A DNA stretch of 64,000 nucleotides. It comes from Novosphingopyxis sp965218915 (GTDB lineage Bacteria; Pseudomonadota; Alphaproteobacteria; Sphingomonadales; Sphingomonadaceae). The notes under the pieces are model-generated. The model saw nothing but the letters and a program-made list of their open reading frames with translations, did not search any database and was not told the origin of the DNA. Position 1 is the stretch's first letter; each line of letters opens with the position of its first letter. The stretch spans positions 310,001 through 374,000 of the forward strand of contig NZ_OZ244708.1 in NCBI RefSeq assembly GCF_965218915.1, in the 5' to 3' direction. A program made the position numbers and the translations under genes. This document shows positions 8,595-17,553 of this stretch, piece after piece.

Positions 8595-9029
8595 ATGGCC
8601 CGCATGCTGTCCTCGCTCATCATTGCCGCCGCCGCATTTTCGATAACGGCTTGTGCTTACGGTCCGCGCGATACGCAGCGTGCGGCGCTCACGCCCGAAC
8701 AGAGCACGAAGCTTGCCGCCCTGATCGACGGCAAGGTGGCGCGGAAATCGATCAACTGCCTGCCGCCCGGCCTGAGCAGCGCTTCCAATATCCGGATCAG
8801 CGACGATGTGCTCGTCTATCGCCAGGGGCGCGGAACGGTCTATGTCAACAATTTGCGGTCCAGCTGCCCCGGGCTGGCCCGGGACTGGGACATCATCGTC
8901 ACCGAAAAATTGCAGAGCACATCGTGCAGCGGCGACATCATCCGCCTGATCGATCGCACCAGCGGCATCTATGGCGGTTCGTGCGTGCTGGGCGAATTCA
9001 CGCCTTACGCAAGGCCCGACGACGGGTAG
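8595..9029 (+). CDS. Putative lipoprotein, DUF6491-like
   Basis: This 144-residue protein has a signal peptide ending in the lipobox ITAC (Cys20). The mature domain has regularly spaced cysteines (INCLPP, SSCPGL, TSCSGD, GSCVLGEF) and a pattern of surface-loop glycines that resembles the small DUF6491 lipoproteins of alpha- and gammaproteobacteria. Function is unknown. ATG 8595 is used because it starts at the signal peptide; the longer frame from 8517 adds only basic, non-signal residues. It ends 17 bp from the convergent ligase gene. Confidence 0.7.
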   Translation: MARMLSSLIIAAAAFSITACAYGPRDTQRAALTPEQSTKLAALIDGKVARKSINCLPPGLSSASNIRISDDVLVYRQGRGTVYVNNLRSSCPGLARDWDIIVTEKLQSTSCSGDIIRLIDRTSGIYGGSCVLGEFTPYARPDDG

Positions 9030-9046
9030 GCTGATGGCCCGAAGGC

Positions 9047-10846
9047 TCAGCCGCGATACATGCCGTCCAGTCGGGCGCCGTAGCGCTCCCGGATGATGTG
9101 GCGGCGAATTTTCATCGACGGCGTCATCTCTCCATTCTCGATGGTGAACGGCTCCTCGGCGAAGATGAAGCGGCGCACGCGCTCGACCTGCGACAGGTCG
9201 CTGTTCACCCGGTCCACCGCTTCGCCGACCGCCTTGCGGAACTCGGGCCGGTCCTGGATCCTCGAAAAATCGAAGCCGCAACCATGGGCCTTGCAGAATT
9301 CCACCGCCCACTCCGCATCGGGCACGATCAGGCCGACCATGTACGGGCGGCGATCGCCATAGATCATCGCCTGGCTGATCTCGGGCTGCAGCGTCAGCAT
9401 GCCCTCCACCTTTTGCGGCGCGACATTGTCGCCCTTGTCGTTGACGATCAGGTCCTTCTTGCGATCGGTGATCACGATGCGGCCGGCTTCGTCGAGGTGG
9501 CCGATATCGCCGGTGTGCAGCCAACCATCGCGCAGCACGCGGCGCGTTTCGGAATCGTTGTGCCAATAACCGTGCATCACCAGTTCGCCGCGCACCAGCA
9601 ACTCGCCGTCCTCGGCGATCCGGACCTCGGTGTTCATCAGCGGCGGTCCGACGGTGTCCATCTTGATCCCGGCGCGGGGGCGGTTGCAGCTGATGATCGG
9701 GGCCGCCTCGGTCTGGCCGTAGCCCTGCAGGAGGCAGAGGCCGAGCGATTCGAAAAACAGACCGATATCGGGGTTGAGCGGCGCTCCGCCGGACACCATC
9801 GCCTTCAGCCGACCACCGAATTTGGCGCGGATCTTGGGCCGGAACATGCGTTCGAGGATCAGGTCCATCGGCCGGTCGAGCAGCCGCCCGTGCCCGTCAT
9901 ATCGGCGCGCCCCAATTTCCTGCGCGCGGGCCAGAAAAAAGCGCGGCAGCTTGCCCTGCTTCTCGATCCCCTTGATGATCCGTGCGCGCAGCACCTCGAA
10001 CAATCGCGGTACGACGACCATGATCGTCGGGCGCACCTCATGAATGTTGGAGGCGAGCTTCTCCAGCCCTTCGGCATAATAGATCTGCGCGCCCAGTCCG
10101 ATCGGAAAGAACTGCCCGCCGCTATGCTCATAGGCATGGCTGAGCGGGAGAAAGGACAGGAACACCTCGTTGTCCCAGCCGAAATCATTGGCGATCACTT
10201 CGGATGCGCCCGCGACGTTGTGGAGGATCGCGCCGTGATGCTGGCGCACGCCGCGCGGCGCGCCGCCGGTGCCGCTGGTGTAGATGATGCACGCCAGGTC
10301 CGCGCGTTCGACGTGGGAGGCGCGTTGGCGGGCGGCGACGACGTCCTCGTCGCTGCCGAGTGCCAGATCGGAAAATTTGCAGATGCTGAGCTGCCCCGCC
10401 TGCCGGCTGCTGAGCTCTTCCATGCCGATGACATGCTCCGCCGCGCTCGAGCGGATCACCGCCGGCAGCAGCGTCTGCGCCAGTCTGGCGGTGGAAACGA
10501 TGACGCCGCGCGCGCCGCTGTCATCCAGGATATGCTGGTGGTCGCGCTCCGAATTGCTGGTGTAGGTCGGCACGGTGATGCAGCCTGCGGCCATGATGCC
10601 GAGATCGGCGATGCACCATTCGGGGCGGTTTTCGGACACCAGCATGATGCGATCGCCCGGCTCGAAGCCCAGCTGGCGGAGCGACTCGGCAAATCCGGCG
10701 ACCTGCCGCGCGGCGTCGCGCCAGCCGATCGACTGCCAGCCCTGCTTGTCCTTGCGCCACAGAAAGGGCTTGTCGCCCTTCTCCGCCGCGCGGTCGAAGA
10801 AAAGGGTGACGAGATTGGGAAACCCGTCAAACGCATCGAATGCCAC
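9047..10846 (-). CDS. Long-chain fatty acid-CoA ligase (AMP-forming)
   Basis: This 599-residue ANL-superfamily enzyme activates a long-chain fatty acid with ATP and transfers it to CoA. Motifs are the P-loop IIYTSGTGGAPRG, the acyl-binding LPLSHAYEHSGG, GYGQTEAAPIISCN, the hinge WLHTGDIGHLD and DRKKDLIVNDKGDNVAPQKVE. The catalytic lysine lies near the end in PSMKIRRH. It is of the long FAA1/ACSL-like bacterial class. A GTG at 10846 preceded at five bases by GGAGAG gives an N terminus VAFDAFDGFPNLV that matches family starts; the ATG at 10873 would add nine basic residues with no ribosome site. Confidence 0.9.
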   Translation of the reverse strand: MAFDAFDGFPNLVTLFFDRAAEKGDKPFLWRKDKQGWQSIGWRDAARQVAGFAESLRQLGFEPGDRIMLVSENRPEWCIADLGIMAAGCITVPTYTSNSERDHQHILDDSGARGVIVSTARLAQTLLPAVIRSSAAEHVIGMEELSSRQAGQLSICKFSDLALGSDEDVVAARQRASHVERADLACIIYTSGTGGAPRGVRQHHGAILHNVAGASEVIANDFGWDNEVFLSFLPLSHAYEHSGGQFFPIGLGAQIYYAEGLEKLASNIHEVRPTIMVVVPRLFEVLRARIIKGIEKQGKLPRFFLARAQEIGARRYDGHGRLLDRPMDLILERMFRPKIRAKFGGRLKAMVSGGAPLNPDIGLFFESLGLCLLQGYGQTEAAPIISCNRPRAGIKMDTVGPPLMNTEVRIAEDGELLVRGELVMHGYWHNDSETRRVLRDGWLHTGDIGHLDEAGRIVITDRKKDLIVNDKGDNVAPQKVEGMLTLQPEISQAMIYGDRRPYMVGLIVPDAEWAVEFCKAHGCGFDFSRIQDRPEFRKAVGEAVDRVNSDLSQVERVRRFIFAEEPFTIENGEMTPSMKIRRHIIRERYGARLDGMYRG

Positions 10847-10976
10847 TTGTGCTCTCCGCCATGGCCGTCGCAACGCGGCCGCAATGACAGAGAGCTAGCG
10901 CGCGGGGCAGGCGCGGGCAACGATCAAACGGGCTGCCGCTCCATCCGGGCGCGCGGTCCCGCGCTCCGCCGCCCTC

Positions 10977-12908
10977 TCATTCGGCCTGCGCGGTGCCCTC
11001 GCTGCGCGGGTCGGCGGCGCCTTCCCAGCCATTCTCGGTCCACAGGGCCGCGTTGACCTTGGACGGCAGCTCGCCGACCACCACGGGCGTGCCGAACGCC
11101 TCGATCTGCGGTGCCAGCGGCGCCAGCGGCGTGTCCTGCTCCACGATCAGCCCGTCGCCGCCGTAGAAGATGTTGGGCAGCGCGATCGCCTGGTCGATCG
11201 GATAATCCCAGTCGATGAAGCCGATCAGCGTCTTGGCGACATGCATGATGATGCGCTTGCCGCCGGCCGAGCCGAGCGCGAGCACCGGGCGGCCCTGGCC
11301 GTCGAACACGATCGTCGGTGACATCGAGGAGAGCGGCCGCTTGCCGCCCTTCACCGCGTTGGCCACCGGCTCGCCACCGCGTTCGGGCGCAAAGGTGAAG
11401 TCGGTGAGTTCGTTGTTGAGGAAGAAGCCGCTGGCCATCAGCTGGCTGCCGAACGGACCCTCGATCGTGGAGGTCATCGAGACGACGTTGCCGTCCTTGT
11501 CGACCGCGACGAAGTGGCTTGTTCCGGCGACTTCGCCAGATGGGGCGGGCGTGCGCGGCTCCGCGTCCGGCGGCGTGCCGGGCTCGTAGGTGCCGAGCGA
11601 GGTTTCCGATTTGATCAGCGCGGCGCGACTCGTCAGATAATCCTTGTTCAGCAGGCCCTCGACGGGAACATAGACGAAGGACGGGTCGCCCAGATACGCC
11701 TCGCGGTCGGCATAGGCGAGCCGCATCGCCTCGCCGATCAGATGCCAGCTCTGCGGATCGCCCGACCCCAGAGCGGCGAGATCGAAATGTTCGAGCATGC
11801 CGAGGATCTGCAGCACCGAGGTCGCGCCCGATGACGGCGGACCCATGCCGCAGATCTTGTATTCGCGGTAAGGCATGCACACCGCCGGACGCTCCTCAGC
11901 GGCATAAGCGGTGAGGTCTTCCTGCGTCAGATCGCCGGCGTTGACCGGAGTCGTGTGCACGGCGTTGACGATCTCGGTCGCGGTCTGCCCGGAATAGAAG
12001 GCGTCCGGGCCCAATTCGGCAAGCCGTTCGAACGTCTCGGCGAGCTTGGGGTTGGTGATAGTATCGCCCAGCTTAGCCGGCGCGCCGTTCTTCCAGTAGA
12101 CCGCCTTGGCATCGGGGAACCGGTCCCACAGCGGCGCGATCTGCCGCAAACGCTCCGCCATCGTTTTGTCGACATCATAGCCGCCCTCGGCGAGCTGGAT
12201 CGCCGGCTGGAATAGGTCTGCCCAGGGGAGCTTGCCCCATTTGTCGTGGACCATCGCCATCAGGCGGATATTGCCGGGAACGCCCACCGACTTGCCGCCC
12301 TGGAAGGCCTGGACGAAGGGCAAGGGCTGGCCGTCCGGGCCCAGGAAGCGACCGGGCTGCGCGGTGATCGGTGCGGTCTCGCGTCCGTCGACGGTGGTAA
12401 CCGTGCCATCGGTGCCCGACGCGTGCAGCAGGAATCCGCCGCCGCCAATGCCGCTCGATTGCGGCTCGACCACGGTCAGCGCGACCATCATCGCCATCGC
12501 CGCGTCGGCCGCCGATCCGCCTTCGCGCAGGATCTGCATGCCCACCTCGGTGGCGCGCGGATCGGCGCTGGAGGCGAGTCCGACCTTGAGGCCCGAAGGC
12601 TGGATCAGCGTGCCGCCGGAAAACAGATCGCCATCGGCCTGCGCGGAGTCCCCGTCCGGCTGTGCTGCCTTGTCGCTGCGCGGCGGGTTGCCCTCGCTCT
12701 CTTGCTCGGCTTCGTCGACCTGCTGCGGCTGCGGCGCGCGCGCGTCATCCATCGTGCCTTCGCGCGCCGGGACGGACGGCACATAGGTGCCGGGAACCGT
12801 TTGCGCGTCGTCAAAGGACTGCGCGTGCGCATCCCGCACGGCAACCGGCGCAGATAGCGCGAGGGCACAGGCGAGGGAAGTCAGGGATATGGAAATCGGT
12901 CGGGTCAT
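10977..12908 (-). CDS. ggt: Gamma-glutamyltransferase
   Basis: This 643-residue periplasmic Ntn-hydrolase cleaves gamma-glutamyl bonds, chiefly of glutathione. It has a signal peptide (MTRPISISLTSLACALALSAPVAV), an acidic/Gln-rich linker, then the large subunit. The autoprocessing site is before Thr463 in AGTSHFVAVD, which becomes the nucleophile of the small subunit. SMTSTIEGPFGSQ and PLSSMSPTIVFDGQG complete the active site. ATG 12908 starts the signal peptide and is chosen over an upstream start. It lies 72 bp after pyrD on the same strand. Confidence 0.93.
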   Translation of the reverse strand: MTRPISISLTSLACALALSAPVAVRDAHAQSFDDAQTVPGTYVPSVPAREGTMDDARAPQPQQVDEAEQESEGNPPRSDKAAQPDGDSAQADGDLFSGGTLIQPSGLKVGLASSADPRATEVGMQILREGGSAADAAMAMMVALTVVEPQSSGIGGGGFLLHASGTDGTVTTVDGRETAPITAQPGRFLGPDGQPLPFVQAFQGGKSVGVPGNIRLMAMVHDKWGKLPWADLFQPAIQLAEGGYDVDKTMAERLRQIAPLWDRFPDAKAVYWKNGAPAKLGDTITNPKLAETFERLAELGPDAFYSGQTATEIVNAVHTTPVNAGDLTQEDLTAYAAEERPAVCMPYREYKICGMGPPSSGATSVLQILGMLEHFDLAALGSGDPQSWHLIGEAMRLAYADREAYLGDPSFVYVPVEGLLNKDYLTSRAALIKSETSLGTYEPGTPPDAEPRTPAPSGEVAGTSHFVAVDKDGNVVSMTSTIEGPFGSQLMASGFFLNNELTDFTFAPERGGEPVANAVKGGKRPLSSMSPTIVFDGQGRPVLALGSAGGKRIIMHVAKTLIGFIDWDYPIDQAIALPNIFYGGDGLIVEQDTPLAPLAPQIEAFGTPVVVGELPSKVNAALWTENGWEGAADPRSEGTAQAE

Positions 12909-12980
12909 GGCGGTCCTTTCGGGCACGTCAGTGTGGCCTGCTGGCTTAACGTGGCAGGAACGGGAGCGGTTGCGGTACAA

Positions 12981-14036
12981 TCACGCGCGCGCGTCCACGC
13001 CGACGGCCTCGGCCACCGAGGCAAACCCGTCGCGCTTCAGCAAATCGGCCAGGTCGTCCGCGATCCGCCGGCCGAGATCGGGACCTTCGTAGATCAATGC
13101 GGTGTAGAGCTGGACCAGCGACGCACCGGCGCGGATGCGGGCATAGGCGTCCGCGCCCGAGCCGACGCCGCCGGCCGCGATCAACGGCAATGCGCCGCCG
13201 CAGACATGGCGGAAACCGGCCAGGCGCTCGGCCGCCAGCGGGGCGAGCGGCGCGCCCGACAGGCCGCCGGCTTCGTCGGCATGGCGCGAGCGGAGCGTGG
13301 GCCGGCTGATGGTGGTGTTGGAGACGATCAGCGCGGCGACGCCATGCGCGATCGCGACTTCGGCGATATCCGCGATGTCGGCCGGTTTCAGATCGGGCGC
13401 GACTTTCAGGAAGACCGGGCATTGATGGCTGTTGTTCTCGATCACCGCGGCCAGCAGCGCCTCCAGCATCGCCTTGTCCTGCAGCGCGCGCAGGCCCGGC
13501 GTGTTCGGCGAGGAAATGTTTACCGTGAGGTAGTCGGCATAGGGGCACATCGCGCGCGCGCCGCCGGCATAGTCGGCGATCCGGTCCGGGCTGTCCCTGT
13601 TGGCGCCGATATTGACGCCGATCGGCCCGGGGCGGCGGGCATAAAGCTTGAGCCGCGCGATCGCCGCGTCCTGGCCCTGGTTGTTGAAGCCCAGCCGGTT
13701 GATGATGGCGCGGTCTTCCTCAAGCCGGAAGATGCGCGGGCGCGGATTGCCCTTTTGCGGATGCGGCGTCAGCGTGCCGACCTCGGCGAAACCGAAGCCG
13801 AGATCGAGGAATGCCAGCGGTGCCTCGGCGTTTTTGTCGACGCCCGCCGCGAGGCCAACGGGATTGGGAAAGATCAGCCCGCCGACGGTGGTGGCGAGCA
13901 CCGGATCGTCGGCCGGCCCGCCGCCAGTAAGCGCGCCGCTCAGCGGTTTGCGCTTGAGCATTCGGATGGTGAGCCGATGCGCCCGTTCGGGCTCGATGCG
14001 GAACAGAAGGGGACGGGCGAATTGCTGGAACCACAT
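12981..14036 (-). CDS. pyrD: Dihydroorotate dehydrogenase (quinone), class 2
   Basis: This 351-residue membrane-associated flavoenzyme oxidises dihydroorotate to orotate in pyrimidine synthesis, passing electrons to quinone. It has the class-2 N-terminal helical hairpin (PLLFRIEPERAHRLTIRML) for quinone access, PVGLAAGVDKN, GFAEVGTLTPHPQKGNPRPR, NISSPNTPGLRALQ with the catalytic Ser, SNTTISRP, and the FMN phosphate site GGVGSGADAY. ATG 14036 (MWFQQFARPLL) is preferred over the upstream in-frame ATG at 14072. Confidence 0.95.
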   Translation of the reverse strand: MWFQQFARPLLFRIEPERAHRLTIRMLKRKPLSGALTGGGPADDPVLATTVGGLIFPNPVGLAAGVDKNAEAPLAFLDLGFGFAEVGTLTPHPQKGNPRPRIFRLEEDRAIINRLGFNNQGQDAAIARLKLYARRPGPIGVNIGANRDSPDRIADYAGGARAMCPYADYLTVNISSPNTPGLRALQDKAMLEALLAAVIENNSHQCPVFLKVAPDLKPADIADIAEVAIAHGVAALIVSNTTISRPTLRSRHADEAGGLSGAPLAPLAAERLAGFRHVCGGALPLIAAGGVGSGADAYARIRAGASLVQLYTALIYEGPDLGRRIADDLADLLKRDGFASVAEAVGVDARA

Positions 14037-14119
14037 GGGCTGGCCTATGGGCGCGCGCCGAGGGGGTGACAAGCTTCCGCAGGAAGACGATGTTCCTTTC
14101 AGACCCCTATCTCGTTGCT

Positions 14120-14198
14120 CGTCACCCCAGCGAAAGCTGGGGTCTCGGGCCGGATTACATGAACGCTTGAGATGCCAGCTTTCGCTGGCATGACGAAC
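14120..14198. repeat. Paired palindromic element, CCCCAGCGAAAGCTGGGG type
   Basis: Two hairpins face each other: CACCCCAGCGAAAGCTGGGG at the left and GCCAGCTTTCGCTGGC at the right, closing with ATGACGAAC. Further copies are at 30801-30877, 46250-46300 (short) and 48106-48184 (reversed). It lies between the divergent pyrD and rrf2-suf promoters. Confidence 0.8.
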
Positions 14199-14312
14199 AA
14201 AGCGGGGCCGAGGTTAGAATCTCTTTAACTTTCCTTAAGTTGGCGTTGCAAATAACATGGACTGACGTGCACACCGCGCGGTTGATTTCCCAACGTGAAG
14301 AGCCCACATGTC

Positions 14313-14335
14313 AATCGGAACGAATCACTCCGATT
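14313..14335 (+). promoter_or_regulatory. Candidate operator of the Rrf2 regulator/suf operon
   Basis: A perfect inverted repeat, AATCGGA-N9-TCCGATT, lies 17 bp before the ATG of the Rrf2-type regulator. Rrf2 regulators of Fe-S operons commonly bind imperfect palindromes of this size and regulate themselves. The position, just upstream of the start, suits a repressor site. The sequence is seen; its role is inferred. Confidence 0.5.
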
Positions 14336-14352
14336 AAAGGCATATTGTCCGC

Positions 14353-14781
14353 ATGCGCCTCAGCAGCATGGCCGATTATGGCATTGTCCTGATGTCCGCC
14401 GCCGCGCGGCATTGCGATACCGCGAGGGTCTCCGCGACGCATCTGGCCGAGGAAACGCATCTTCCGCTGCCGACCGCGCAGAAGTTGGTCAGCCTACTCT
14501 CCAAGGCGGGCCTTATCAGCTCTACCCGCGGAACCGGCGGGGGCATTCGTCTGGCGCGTCCGGCGTCCGCCATTTCGCTCGCCGACATCGTCGAGGCGGT
14601 AGAGGGGCCGATCGCGCTCACCGCCTGCCTCGCGTCCGGCGCGCAGGATTGCGCGATCGAGGCCGACTGCCGGATCAAGCCGCACAGCAGCGCTGTGAAC
14701 GAGGCGGTGCGCGGCGCGCTCGCCAATGTAACCCTGTCCAGCCTGTCGGCCGATCTGCCGATCCAGAAGGTGACTGCATGA
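14353..14781 (+). CDS. Rrf2-family Fe-S-responsive regulator of the SUF system
   Basis: This 142-residue winged-helix protein has the Rrf2/IscR layout: MRLSSMADYGIVLM, recognition helix around LPLPTAQKLVSLLSKAGL (about residues 37-54), and the wing RGTGGGIRLARP. Three cysteines, Cys92, Cys100 and Cys106, are the expected ligands of a [2Fe-2S] or [4Fe-4S] cluster. It probably senses Fe-S status and represses or activates the suf genes. It heads the operon and overlaps sufB by 4 bp (ATGA). A 23-bp palindrome upstream is its likely operator. Confidence 0.9.
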   Translation: MRLSSMADYGIVLMSAAARHCDTARVSATHLAEETHLPLPTAQKLVSLLSKAGLISSTRGTGGGIRLARPASAISLADIVEAVEGPIALTACLASGAQDCAIEADCRIKPHSSAVNEAVRGALANVTLSSLSADLPIQKVTA

Positions 14782-16286
14782 CCGACGACCAAGCCCTCAA
14801 GACCCGCCAGGAATCACGCGACGAGATGAACCGCGACGCGCATGACGCGGTCGACCGCGCGTCCACCTATGAACATGGCTGGTCGAGCGACATCGAGCAG
14901 GATTTCGCGCCCAAGGGTCTCAGCGAAGACACGGTGCGCTTCATCTCGGCCAAGAAGAACGAGCCGCAATGGATGCTGGATTGGCGGCTGAAGGCGTTCC
15001 GGCTGTGGCAGGACATGGAAAGCCCCGACTGGGCCAAGCTCGACATCCCGATGATCGACTATCAGAACGCTTATTATTACGCCGAGCCCAAGAAGAAGGC
15101 GACGATCGGTTCGCTCGACGAACTCGATCCGGAAATCCTCGATACCTACAAGAAGCTCGGCATCCCGATCGAGGAGCAGAAAGTGCTCGCCAATGTCGAG
15201 GGCGCGCGCAAGGTCGCGGTCGACGCGGTATTCGACAGCGTCAGCGTCGCCACCACCTTTCGCGAGGAGCTGAGCAAGGCGGGCGTGATCTTCCTGTCGA
15301 TCAGCGAGGCGATCCGCGAGCATCCCGAGCTGGTCAAGAAATGGCTCGGGAAAGTGGTGCCGCAGCGCGACAATTATTTCGCCACGCTCAACAGCGCGGT
15401 CTTCTCCGACGGCACCTTCGTGTACATCCCCAAGGGCGTACGCTGTCCGATGGAGCTCAGCACCTATTTCCGTATCAACGCCGAGAATACCGGCCAGTTC
15501 GAACGGACGCTGATCATCGCCGAAGCGGGCAGCTATGTCAGCTATCTGGAAGGCTGCACCGCGCCGATGCGCGACGAGAACCAGCTCCACGCCGCGGTGG
15601 TCGAGCTGGTCGCGATGGACGATGCCGAGATCAAATATTCGACCGTGCAGAACTGGTATCCCGGCGATGAAAACGGCAAGGGCGGCATCTATAATTTCGT
15701 TACGAAGCGCGGGCTTTGTCAGGGCAGGAACTCGAAGATCAGCTGGACTCAGGTGGAAACCGGCAGCGCGATCACCTGGAAATATCCCAGCTGCGTGCTG
15801 AACGGCGAGAACAGCGTCGGCGAATTCTATTCGGTCGCGCTGACCAACAATTATCAGCAGGCCGATACCGGCACCAAGATGATCCACAATGGCAAGGGCA
15901 GCCGGTCGACGATCATCTCCAAGGGCATCAGCGCCGGCCATAGCGACAACAGCTATCGCGGGATGGTGCGCGTGGGCCCGAACGCCGACAATGTCCGCAA
16001 CTTCACCCAGTGCGACAGCCTGCTGCTCGGCGACCAGTGCGGCGCGCACACGGTGCCCTATATCGAGGTCCGCAACCCCACCGCGCAGATCGAGCATGAA
16101 GCGACCACGAGCAAGATCAGCGACGACCAGATGTTCTACGCGATGCAGCGCGGGCTGGACGAGGAGCAGGCGGTGGCGCTCATCGTCAACGGCTTCGCCA
16201 AGGATGTGATGCGCCAGCTGCCGATGGAATTCGCCGTCGAAGCGCAGAAGCTGCTGGCGATCTCGCTGGAAGGCAGCGTGGGATAA
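14778..16286 (+). CDS. sufB: Fe-S cluster assembly scaffold SufB
   Basis: This 502-residue SufB is a core subunit of the SufBC2D complex on which nascent Fe-S clusters form. Typical segments are KNEPQWMLDWRLKAFRLW, PKKKATIGSLDELDPE, YIPKGVRCPMELSTYFRIN, and the C-terminal beta-helix with SYLEGCTAP. The end of the protein has ATTSKISDDQMFYAMQRGLDEEQA. ATG 14778 overlaps the regulator's TGA; the frame is open further upstream but that part antiparallels the regulator gene. The next gene of the complex, sufC, is displaced by about 510 bp holding two palindromic elements and a small ORF. Confidence 0.97.
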   Translation: MTDDQALKTRQESRDEMNRDAHDAVDRASTYEHGWSSDIEQDFAPKGLSEDTVRFISAKKNEPQWMLDWRLKAFRLWQDMESPDWAKLDIPMIDYQNAYYYAEPKKKATIGSLDELDPEILDTYKKLGIPIEEQKVLANVEGARKVAVDAVFDSVSVATTFREELSKAGVIFLSISEAIREHPELVKKWLGKVVPQRDNYFATLNSAVFSDGTFVYIPKGVRCPMELSTYFRINAENTGQFERTLIIAEAGSYVSYLEGCTAPMRDENQLHAAVVELVAMDDAEIKYSTVQNWYPGDENGKGGIYNFVTKRGLCQGRNSKISWTQVETGSAITWKYPSCVLNGENSVGEFYSVALTNNYQQADTGTKMIHNGKGSRSTIISKGISAGHSDNSYRGMVRVGPNADNVRNFTQCDSLLLGDQCGAHTVPYIEVRNPTAQIEHEATTSKISDDQMFYAMQRGLDEEQAVALIVNGFAKDVMRQLPMEFAVEAQKLLAISLEGSVG

Positions 16287-16319
16287 TGCACCAGCTCGCC
16301 CTTCACCAGCCAGCCCCCC

Positions 16320-16411
16320 GCCGTCATGCCGGACTTGATCCGGCATCCAGCTGTTTTTCAATGCCGCGCCAGCCGAAAAGCTGGACCCCGGATCAAGTCC
16401 GGGGTGACGGG
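16320..16411. repeat. Paired palindromic element, GGACTTGATCCGG type, inside the suf operon
   Basis: The left half reads CGTCATGCCGGACTTGATCC and the right half CCCCGGATCAAGTCCGGGG, in inverted orientation around a short spacer. Related copies lie at 31904-31983 and 60636-60717. This copy sits between sufB and sufC and could form a strong hairpin in the suf transcript. Confidence 0.8.
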
Positions 16412-16417
16412 TTCTTC

Positions 16418-16489
16418 TTTTTTCGCGTCTTCGCGTCTTCGCGTGAAAAATTAAGCGGTATCACGCGAAGCCGCGAAGGCGCGAAGAAA
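16418..16489. repeat. Large stem-loop built of CTTCGCGT repeats
   Basis: Two 29-nt arms (16418-16446 and 16461-16489) pair at about 26 of 29 positions around a 14-nt A/T-rich loop. The left arm contains three tandem CTTCGCGT-like units and the right arm three matching ACGCGAAG-like units. It follows directly after the preceding paired palindrome within the suf operon. Confidence 0.75.
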
Positions 16490-16533
16490 GCATTGGAAAG
16501 GATGCGATCCATTCCGAACCGCGCGAGTGCAGC

Positions 16534-16791
16534 ATGAGTTTCAATTTATTTGTAGTCAGCGTAATCGCACTCATTTTTGGCGGTGTATTGAGGCAGACGA
16601 TCACGACTGGGGCGGTGCTTTTCTGGATTGAGCCGGACTCTGGTCTCTGGCGCATGGAACGCAAAGATCATCCGATCTTGTTTTGGTCCCAGGCTTTGTG
16701 GCTTTCCGGTGCATTTCTCATCAGTCTGTTAATTGTTATTTTGATTATCGCTGACTTGATTGGCATTGTTCGAATTTTTGAAAGTAGCTGA
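16534..16791 (+). CDS. Small AT-rich membrane protein inside the suf operon
   Basis: This 85-residue protein has two clear transmembrane segments, about residues 4-30 and 50-78, with a short charged loop (ERKDHP). Its codon use and base composition are strikingly AT-rich (many TTA, ATT, AAT, TTT codons) compared with flanking suf genes. It ends 7 bp before sufC. I do not recognise the family. The composition and its position beside two palindromic elements suggest acquired DNA, but it could also be a fast-evolving local gene. Confidence 0.5.
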   Translation: MSFNLFVVSVIALIFGGVLRQTITTGAVLFWIEPDSGLWRMERKDHPILFWSQALWLSGAFLISLLIVILIIADLIGIVRIFESS

Positions 16792-16798
16792 AGTTAAA

Positions 16799-17542
16799 AT
16801 GCTAAAAATCAATGACCTCCACGCCTCCATCGGCGGCACCGAAATCCTCAAGGGACTTTCGCTCGAAATCAACGCGGGCGAAATCCATGCGATCATGGGG
16901 CCGAACGGCGCGGGCAAATCGACGCTGGGCTATGTGCTCGGCGGGCGGCCCGGTTATGAGGCGACCGAGGGCAGCGCGACGTTCGAAGGCAAGGACCTGC
17001 TCGACATGGACCCGCATGCGCGGGCCGCGGCGGGGCTGTTTCTAGGCTTCCAATATCCGGTCGAGATTCCCGGCGTCTCGGGCGTCCAGTTCCTGCGCGA
17101 GGCGGTGAACGCGCAGCGCGGCGCGCGCGGCGAGGAGCCGCTGTCGGGCGGCGAGTTCCTGAAGGCGGCGCGCGAGAAGGCGGCGCTGCTCAAGATGGAC
17201 ATGGACATGATGAAGCGCGCGGTGAATGTCGGCTTTTCGGGCGGCGAGAAGAAGCGTAACGAGATGGTGCAGATGGGTCTGATCGACCCCAGGCTCGCTA
17301 TTCTCGACGAGACCGACAGCGGGCTCGACATCGACGCGCTGCGCACCGTGGGCGACGGCATCAACATCATCATGCGCAAGCCCGACAAGGCGGTGTTGCT
17401 GATCACCCATTATCAGCGGCTGCTGGAGATCGTGGAGCCGGATTATGTCCATGTGCTGGCCGGCGGCCGCATCGTGAAGACCGGCGGCCCGGAACTGGCG
17501 CTGCGGCTCGAGGATGAAGGCTATGAGGTGGTTGCGGCGTGA
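16799..17542 (+). CDS. sufC: Fe-S cluster assembly ATPase SufC
   Basis: This 247-residue ABC-type ATPase drives conformational change of the SufB-SufD scaffold. Motifs are Walker A GPNGAGKST (34-42), the Q-loop in FLGFQYPVEIPGV, signature FSGGEKKRNE (from residue 146), Walker B LAILDETDSGLDID (from residue 167) and the H-loop LLITHYQRL. ATG 16799 (MLKINDLHASIGG) is the family start; the longer frame overlaps the small ORF. It is cytoplasmic and acts with SufB and SufD. Confidence 0.97.
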   Translation: MLKINDLHASIGGTEILKGLSLEINAGEIHAIMGPNGAGKSTLGYVLGGRPGYEATEGSATFEGKDLLDMDPHARAAAGLFLGFQYPVEIPGVSGVQFLREAVNAQRGARGEEPLSGGEFLKAAREKAALLKMDMDMMKRAVNVGFSGGEKKRNEMVQMGLIDPRLAILDETDSGLDIDALRTVGDGINIIMRKPDKAVLLITHYQRLLEIVEPDYVHVLAGGRIVKTGGPELALRLEDEGYEVVAA

Positions 17543-17553
17543 TGGGACTACGC

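Noticed and set aside
9098..11056. A 652-codon plus-strand frame
   Set aside because: It is antisense to the acyl-CoA ligase gene and lacks any coding signature.
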